DNA of 10,275 nt, taken from assembly GCA_031274385.1 (NCBI GenBank), contig JAISQH010000043.1:1-10275 (forward strand), in the 5' to 3' direction. Of the stretch, positions 6,675-10,275 are shown one piece after another; the first letter of the stretch is position 1, and each line of letters opens with the position of its first letter. The position numbers and the translations under genes were made by a program. Source of the stretch: Planctomycetaceae bacterium. GTDB taxonomy: Bacteria > Planctomycetota > Planctomycetia > Pirellulales > Thermoguttaceae. The notes beneath the pieces are model-generated. The model was given only the letters and a program-made list of their open reading frames with translations. It had not been told where the DNA came from and did not search any database.

Positions 6675-8348
6675 ATGCCTGCTTCTGATTCCAAACAGGG
6701 ACGCCGAAAGAAAATGTTACGCGGGACGCTTATTATTGGCTTAGGCACGTTGCTGAGCCGATTGCTTGGCATGTTCCGCGACGCCGCAACCGCCGCCATG
6801 CTCGGAATGTCGGTCGGCGGTATCATGGATTCGTTTGTACTGGCGTTCCGTCTTCCTGATATTGCCCGGCGTTTGTTCGGCGACGGAACACTCAGTATCA
6901 GTTTCATTCCGGTCTTTACCAACGTTTGGCAACAGGATCAACAAAAAGCGTGGTCATTGTTATCGGTCATGCTTGCTTGGGTTTTTCTTTTTCTGACCGG
7001 TTTTGTGATTCTCGGAGAGATTTTGTGCGGAATTGGTTTCACGTTCTTTCATCCCGACAGCAAAGTTTATTTAACAGCCCATCTTCTGGCACTTCTGTTA
7101 CCGTATTTGATTCTCATTTGTATGGCGGCCATCACGTCCGCAACTCTTCAAACGCTGGGTCATTTTTCGCTTCCGGCAGCCATCCCTTTAATTCTGAACA
7201 TCATTTGGCTTTTGGGCATTTTGCTTCTTGCTCCGTATTTTACGAACGATCCGGCGTTGCAATGTTATCTTTTAACGCTTTGTATTTTGGTTGCCGGCGT
7301 GATTCAGTTTTTTATTCATTTTCCGTTTCTGAAAGCGTACGGATTTCATCTTGACTTAGGTTTTTCCAATGTTGCAAAGGAAATCCGGCAAATATTTCAC
7401 GGTTTTTTTCCGCAACTTTTCGGCTTAATGTCGATGCAACTGAACATTTTATCGGCAAGCGGTATTGCGTGGCTTTTTACGGGTTCTCAGGAAGAGACGA
7501 TTCGTTGGTTGGGTCGTTTTGTTACATTTCCGATGCGTTCGGGAGCGGTTTCGGCGATTTATTACAGTGAACGCCTGTACGAATTTCCGCAAGGTTTAAT
7601 CGGATTGGCGATTGCAACGGCAATTTATCCGCTTTTAAGTCAACATGCTGCGCGCAAAAATTTTGCGGCACTTGGTGAGGATCTTTCGTTGGGGTTACGT
7701 ATTCAGTTTGTGCTTTCGATTCCTGCGGGGGTTGGGTTGATGTTAATGTCCGAAAAATTGGCGCATCTTCTTTTCCAACGCGGGGCGTTCACACCGGATG
7801 ATATGGCTCGGACGGCGGATTTGATTTTCTGGTTTGGTTCGGGAGTTTGGGCATTTTGTTCGCTTCCGATTGTGGTTCGGGCGTTTTATGTTCTGGGCGA
7901 CATTTGGATTCCGTTTCGAATAGGTCTGATGAGTTGTGTGTTGAATCTTGTTCTCGGATTGCTTTTGATCTGGCACATGGAAGAGCAAGGTCTTGCGTTG
8001 GCAGCCAGTATTGCGGCGGGCAGCCAATCGCTGGTTCTTTTTTTAATTTTCGTTAAGAAATACCGGCAAATTGACATCAAGTCTATTTTATTGGTGATTA
8101 TCCGTTCAAGTATTGCCACGTTTTCGATGGCGTTAATGGTGGCGATACAGATGAAGTCGCTTCCCGGGGAGAGTTCGGTTGACGATGTGATTCACATTGT
8201 CTTTGGCGGAATTGTCGGAATTTTCGTGTACGCGGTGGTGTACCGTTTCTTAGGCGGACGCGAACTCGGTATTCTGCTTCGCGGACGTGTTAAAAAGAAA
8301 ACGTATCGGCAAAGAGATAGGAAACGCCAGCAGAAAAAAGAACGATAA
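6675..8348 (+). CDS. murJ: MurJ-family lipid II flippase
   Basis: A 557-residue polytopic inner-membrane protein that moves lipid II across the membrane for peptidoglycan synthesis (MOP exporter superfamily, also called MviN). The family signatures appear in order: LLSRLLGMFRDAATAAMLG (residues 26-44), FRLPDIARRLFGDGTLS with FIPVF (58-81), the LYEFPQGLIGLAIATAIYPLLS segment, LFQRGAFTPDD, and RAFYVLGD with FRIGLMSCVLNLVLG. The hydrophobic profile fits the 14 helices of the family. The protein is slightly longer than the about 510-residue E. coli form, because of a basic C-terminal tail (KKKTYRQRDRKRQQKKER) and a loop of charged residues. ATG 6675 has no Shine-Dalgarno. Met14 at 6714, preceded by GAAAGAAA, is a possible alternative that keeps all conserved parts. 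Its presence supports a peptidoglycan cell wall in this organism. It has no cell-wall neighbours here. Confidence 0.95.
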   Translation: MPASDSKQGRRKKMLRGTLIIGLGTLLSRLLGMFRDAATAAMLGMSVGGIMDSFVLAFRLPDIARRLFGDGTLSISFIPVFTNVWQQDQQKAWSLLSVMLAWVFLFLTGFVILGEILCGIGFTFFHPDSKVYLTAHLLALLLPYLILICMAAITSATLQTLGHFSLPAAIPLILNIIWLLGILLLAPYFTNDPALQCYLLTLCILVAGVIQFFIHFPFLKAYGFHLDLGFSNVAKEIRQIFHGFFPQLFGLMSMQLNILSASGIAWLFTGSQEETIRWLGRFVTFPMRSGAVSAIYYSERLYEFPQGLIGLAIATAIYPLLSQHAARKNFAALGEDLSLGLRIQFVLSIPAGVGLMLMSEKLAHLLFQRGAFTPDDMARTADLIFWFGSGVWAFCSLPIVVRAFYVLGDIWIPFRIGLMSCVLNLVLGLLLIWHMEEQGLALAASIAAGSQSLVLFLIFVKKYRQIDIKSILLVIIRSSIATFSMALMVAIQMKSLPGESSVDDVIHIVFGGIVGIFVYAVVYRFLGGRELGILLRGRVKKKTYRQRDRKRQQKKER

Positions 8349-8440
8349 GACGAAATATGTAACTGTCTATTTTAATTTTTTTTGACAACATTTTCGTTTT
8401 TGTTTTTTACTGTTCCGTTTTGGGAGTTACCAACAGACAA

Positions 8441-8836
8441 GGTAGGCAACCTCTCTCGTTATACCCCCATCTTTTAACATACATTTTTCAATAGTCGCAT
8501 AGCGACGGCATCATGCATAACCGGTGATGGAGCGCAGCGCAATCACCGGATCGAGTCTCCCCCAACGACAAAGTCGCGTAGCGACTACATTATCGAGTCC
8601 CATCTTCGTCTCATTCCCTAAACTCCGCTTTTGATAATGCCGTCGCTGCGCGACTTGATGATGGTTGGGGGCGTTGTCCGGCGGTTGCGCTGCGCTACAC
8701 CGCCGGTTATATATCATGTCGTCGCTAGCGCGACTAAAATAGAATTGATGATGCCCCTTTCGTTTATCTTGTATTGTTCGTCTGGTTCGTATCTCAAAAA
8801 AATGGTGGGGTATAACAAGGAGCGTTGCCCTACGCT
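8441..8836. repeat. Large inverted-repeat element I built from six hairpins (A-B-A, A-B-A)
   Basis: This non-coding stretch is one giant imperfect inverted repeat. The left arm (about 8441-8594) mirrors the right arm (about 8633-8836) with a 38-base centre (8595-8632). The inner ends pair as CATTATC/GATAATG, and the outer ends share GTTATACCCC and GGCAAC in mirror order. Each arm holds three local hairpins. A: GTCGC-ATA-GCGAC (8494-8506), AGTCGC-GTA-GCGACT (8572-8586), GTCGC-TGC-GCGAC (8642-8654), GTCGC-TAGC-GCGAC (8721-8734). B: CCGGTGAT..ATCACCGG (8521-8549) and CCGGCGGT..ACCGCCGG (8678-8706), both with a loop containing GCGCAGCGC on one strand. The right arm has about 45 extra bases near 8740-8790. 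Between murJ and the element, 8349-8440 is T-rich with a TTGACA (8382-8387) but no good -10 site. Confidence 0.85.
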
Positions 8837-8843
8837 ATGATAT

Positions 8844-9215
8844 TTGACCCTTTCAGGGTCTAATAAATGGAATTTTTTTATTGACGACAAGCCTAAGTTC
8901 CCCGCTAACACGGAAAACATGTTCGGAGAACTGGAAAACATGTTCGGAGAATCGGAAAACATGTTCGGAGAATCGGAAAACATGTTCGGAGAACCGGAAA
9001 ACATGTTCGGAGAACCGGAAAACATGTTCGGAGAACCGGAAAACATGTTCGGAGAACCGGAAAAACTGACCAATGATTCGGAAAATAGACTAAAATTTTC
9101 TCAAAAAGGACGAAATCTTGTTGAAAATACAAAAAAGTTTTTGTATAGTGTAAAATCGTTCGTGGAACAATATTCTTTCACAAACCCCAAAAAATCAGGA
9201 GAAACTAAACAATGA
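8844..9215 (+). CDS. Doubtful ORF containing the seven-fold ENMFGE repeat
   Basis: A 123-codon frame that would have to start at TTG 8844, inside a small hairpin and with no Shine-Dalgarno. It reads through seven copies of the heptad ENMFGE-(L/S/P) and a degenerate eighth, then an AT-rich part (KLTNDSENRLKFSQKG onward). It ends in TGA overlapping the ATG of the next gene by four bases (ATGA). Against coding: no ATG before the repeat, the 21-bp units keep several frames open on both strands by simple arithmetic, and a good promoter for the next gene lies within it. For coding: the ATGA overlap and an even heptad pattern. I lean to a non-coding regulatory or minisatellite region. Confidence 0.25.
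   Translation: MTLSGSNKWNFFIDDKPKFPANTENMFGELENMFGESENMFGESENMFGEPENMFGEPENMFGEPENMFGEPEKLTNDSENRLKFSQKGRNLVENTKKFLYSVKSFVEQYSFTNPKKSGETKQ
8846..8860. repeat. Small perfect hairpin beside element I
   Basis: GACCC-TTTCA-GGGTC is a 5-bp stem with a 5-base loop, placed ten bases after the right end of element I. No T-run follows. It may be an outer part of the same repeat family, although no mirror copy is visible on the left side. Confidence 0.5.
8913..9059. repeat. Seven tandem 21-bp repeats (minisatellite or iteron-like array)
   Basis: Seven uninterrupted units of exactly 21 bp, each GAAAACATGTTCGGAGAA followed by CTG (unit 1), TCG (units 2-3) or CCG (units 4-7). The only differences are at the two bases after the last GAA. 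A degenerate eighth unit, ending GATTCG, follows at 9060-9080. Each unit contains the palindrome AACATGTT and the dyad GTTC-GGA-GAAC. At 21 bp, two helical turns, all palindromes face the same side of the DNA. The array ends 61 bases before the -35 box of the downstream gene. There are no spacers, so it is not a CRISPR. Confidence 0.95.
9121..9149 (+). promoter_or_regulatory. Good sigma-70-type promoter for the gene at 9212
   Basis: TTGAAA (9121-9126) and TATAGT (9144-9149) are separated by exactly 17 bases, each five of six to consensus. Transcription would start near 9156, giving a leader of about 55 bases that contains AGGAG at 9197-9201. The spacer holds CAAAAA and TTTTTG as an inverted pair. 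Confidence 0.6.
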
Positions 9216-9886
9216 GCGCAACTCACAGAGATGTCGTTCCGACTAAGGACTCGGACTTTAATGTATGGCAAGGTGGACTTTACACGTTTATGGAGATGAA
9301 TCTGACAAGCCGGATTCAACCTCCCGACCATACCGAATGGATAACTCTGAAACCGGCGTGGGACGCGGCTTACGCGATTACCTCAACCGGAAATGCCAAA
9401 CCAAGTGAAACTCTGGCAAAAAACGAAGCACGATCAGCATACGAATCTTTTCTGCGGAAAATGGTTAAAGTGCTGTTCAATCCCGCAACAGATATTGTTA
9501 CTGATCCGATTCGGGTGGAGTTGGGATTACCTATCTACACCGGCGAACGGAAAAAACGGGAAATCGGCGATGCCGCACCGGTTATCGAAGGGAAAATTGA
9601 GGGGCGAAGTCAGAAAATTTCCTTTTTCCGTGCCGACGATGTCAACAAACGCGGTGTGATTCCGGCTGCGGACGGGGTCGAATTTTACTGGAAAAAAGGC
9701 GGCGAACTCACCGTCGATATTTCACAATACACATTTGTCGTTGCGATACGCCGAAGCCCTTACATTCATACGTTTGAACCAACCGACGAAGGACTCAAAA
9801 TCCATTGGGTCGCCCGATGGTATAACAGTAAGGGTGAAAAAGGTCCCTGGTCCAATTTCATTACTGTTGTGGTGGGAAATGAATAG
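9212..9886 (+). CDS. Unknown protein with possible C-terminal fibronectin-III-like domain
   Basis: A 224-residue protein without signal peptide or membrane helix. The start at ATG 9212 is supported by AGGAG at 9197-9201. Residues 1-90 are mostly helical and begin with RDVVPTKDSDFNVWQGGLYTF, a pattern I associate loosely with uncharacterised bacterial proteins that start with a D-x-x-P-x-x-D-x-x-F motif. A middle part (95-130) contains LGLPI and a charged linker. Residues about 132-222 look like beta-strands: QKISFFRA, GVEFYWKKGG, YTFVVAIRRS, LKIHWVARWYNSKGEKGPWSNFITVVV. The last segment, a W-x-ARW-x-N-x-(K/R)GEKGPWS pattern ending in a final strand, resembles a fibronectin type III strand F-G region. 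A role in binding other proteins or surfaces is possible but not shown. The gene stands alone between two large inverted-repeat elements, with the 21-bp array upstream. Confidence 0.82.
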   Translation: MSATHRDVVPTKDSDFNVWQGGLYTFMEMNLTSRIQPPDHTEWITLKPAWDAAYAITSTGNAKPSETLAKNEARSAYESFLRKMVKVLFNPATDIVTDPIRVELGLPIYTGERKKREIGDAAPVIEGKIEGRSQKISFFRADDVNKRGVIPAADGVEFYWKKGGELTVDISQYTFVVAIRRSPYIHTFEPTDEGLKIHWVARWYNSKGEKGPWSNFITVVVGNE

Positions 9887-9925
9887 GGAATGTGGTATAC
9901 TTTCGGCAGTCACACGATTGATGTT

Positions 9926-9976
9926 TTGGTAAATTATTTGGTCAATTGTTTTGGTCAATTGTTTTGGTCAATTGTT
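9926..9976. repeat. 13-bp tandem repeats after the unknown gene
   Basis: TTGGTCAATTGTT occurs three times without change (9938-9950, 9951-9963, 9964-9976), preceded by a degenerate copy (9926-9937) and followed by a partial one. Each unit holds the palindrome CAATTG. A 7-bp repeat, GAACTAT, follows near 9985. No gene is seen in 9887-9998. Confidence 0.85.
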
Positions 9977-9998
9977 TTGGTATTGAACTATGAACTAT

Positions 9999-10275
9999 GA
10001 ATTAAAACAACTCCGTAAAAAAACTCCGTAAAAAAACTCCGAAGGAGTTTCATTTGGATAACCCCGTGCAAGCGGAGTGCAGCACGGGGTAAGTCATCAC
10101 GAACTGACCGGAACTCCGAAGGAGTTCAATTTTGATGTTTGTGGTTACGGTGACAAAGTTAATCCCGTTTTATTGAACTCCTACGGAGTTCTCGTTTTGT
10201 TTGTACACTTACCCCGTGCTGCGCAGGCTTGCACGGGGTTATCCAAATTGAACTCCTACGGAGTTGTTTTAATTC
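9999..10275. repeat. Large inverted-repeat element II built from six hairpins (A-B-A, A-B-A)
   Basis: The outer ends GAATTAAAACAACTCCGTA (9999-10017) and 10257-10275 are exact inverted copies, and the right end coincides with the window end. Hairpins in order: AACTCC-GAA-GGAGTT (10035-10049), ACCCCGTGC..GCACGGGGT (10061-10090), GAACTCC-GAA-GGAGTTC (10111-10127), then in mirror order GAACTCC-TAC-GGAGTTC (10175-10191), ACCCCGTGC..GCACGGGGT (10211-10239) and AACTCC-TAC-GGAGTT (10251-10265). The left arm carries an extra tandem expansion with a 13-bp period (CTCCGTA plus an A-run, at 10011, 10024 and 10037). No ORF of note is present. The element could extend beyond the window. Confidence 0.88.

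Noticed and set aside
6335..6922. Minus-strand ORF of 195 codons spanning the aldolase-murJ gap
   Set aside because: It overlaps two well-supported plus-strand genes and crosses the G/T inverted repeat. Its translation is low-complexity and unlike any protein.
8382..8410. Promoter reading into element I (TTGACA at 8382)
   Set aside because: The -35 hexamer is perfect, but the sequence at the right distance (TTTTAC) matches the -10 consensus at only three positions in a T-rich stretch.
8441..8836. tRNA or rRNA gene in the hairpin-rich region
   Set aside because: No cloverleaf with T-loop or anticodon arm can be drawn. The hairpins are simple palindromes repeated in mirror order.
8913..9059. 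CRISPR-like array
   Set aside because: The 21-bp units are directly adjacent with no unique spacers, and no cas gene is present.
8881..9069. Plus-strand ORF of 62 codons with repeated TCSENRK
   Set aside because: A second frame of the same array with no content outside the repeat.
8714..9073. Minus-strand ORF of 119 codons with repeated SGSPNMF
   Set aside because: It is the antisense reading of the 21-bp array and runs into element I. Any stop-free frame stays open through a 21-bp repeat, and there is no ribosome site or protein-like ends.

Overview
The window most likely comes from the chromosome of a planctomycete, probably an uncultured member of the Pirellulales type with moderate GC. 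The main reasons are a protein carrying what I recognise as the planctomycete-specific TIGR03009 domain, a lone GspF-type gene, weak or absent Shine-Dalgarno sites on several clear genes, and long repeat-filled intergenic gaps. The assignment is an inference from gene content; there is no rRNA or other marker in the window.

Layout. Positions 1-1246 hold a secreted acidic protein of unknown function whose reading frame is interrupted by a run of 12 G just after the start codon. A short-chain dehydrogenase/reductase (1485-2285, minus strand) is divergent from a GspF-like inner-membrane platform protein (2378-3577). A long inverted repeat (3587-3755) separates these from a secreted TIGR03009 protein (3890-5332) and, 24 bases further on, a predicted TIM-barrel aldolase-like protein (5357-6505). 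After another inverted repeat (6538-6623) comes a complete MurJ-type lipid II flippase (6675-8348).

The last 1.9 kb differs from the rest. It holds one credible gene of unknown function (9212-9886). Upstream of it is an array of seven 21-bp repeats (8913-9059) and a good sigma-70-type promoter (9121-9149). On both sides lie two large inverted repeats (8441-8836 and 9999-10275). Each is built from the same ordered set of small hairpins, A-B-A then A-B-A in mirror order, with similar spacings but different sequences. Base changes in the B hairpin of the first element are compensated within each hairpin. This paired architecture is the most unusual signal in the window.

The genes do not form one pathway. 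MurJ serves peptidoglycan synthesis, GspF belongs to a type II secretion or type IV pilus machine whose other parts are not here, and the secreted proteins are uncharacterised. Most of the longer intergenic gaps contain an inverted repeat of a different family, and several contain tandem repeats of 13 or 14 bp, so the genome appears rich in dispersed palindromic and slippage-prone DNA.
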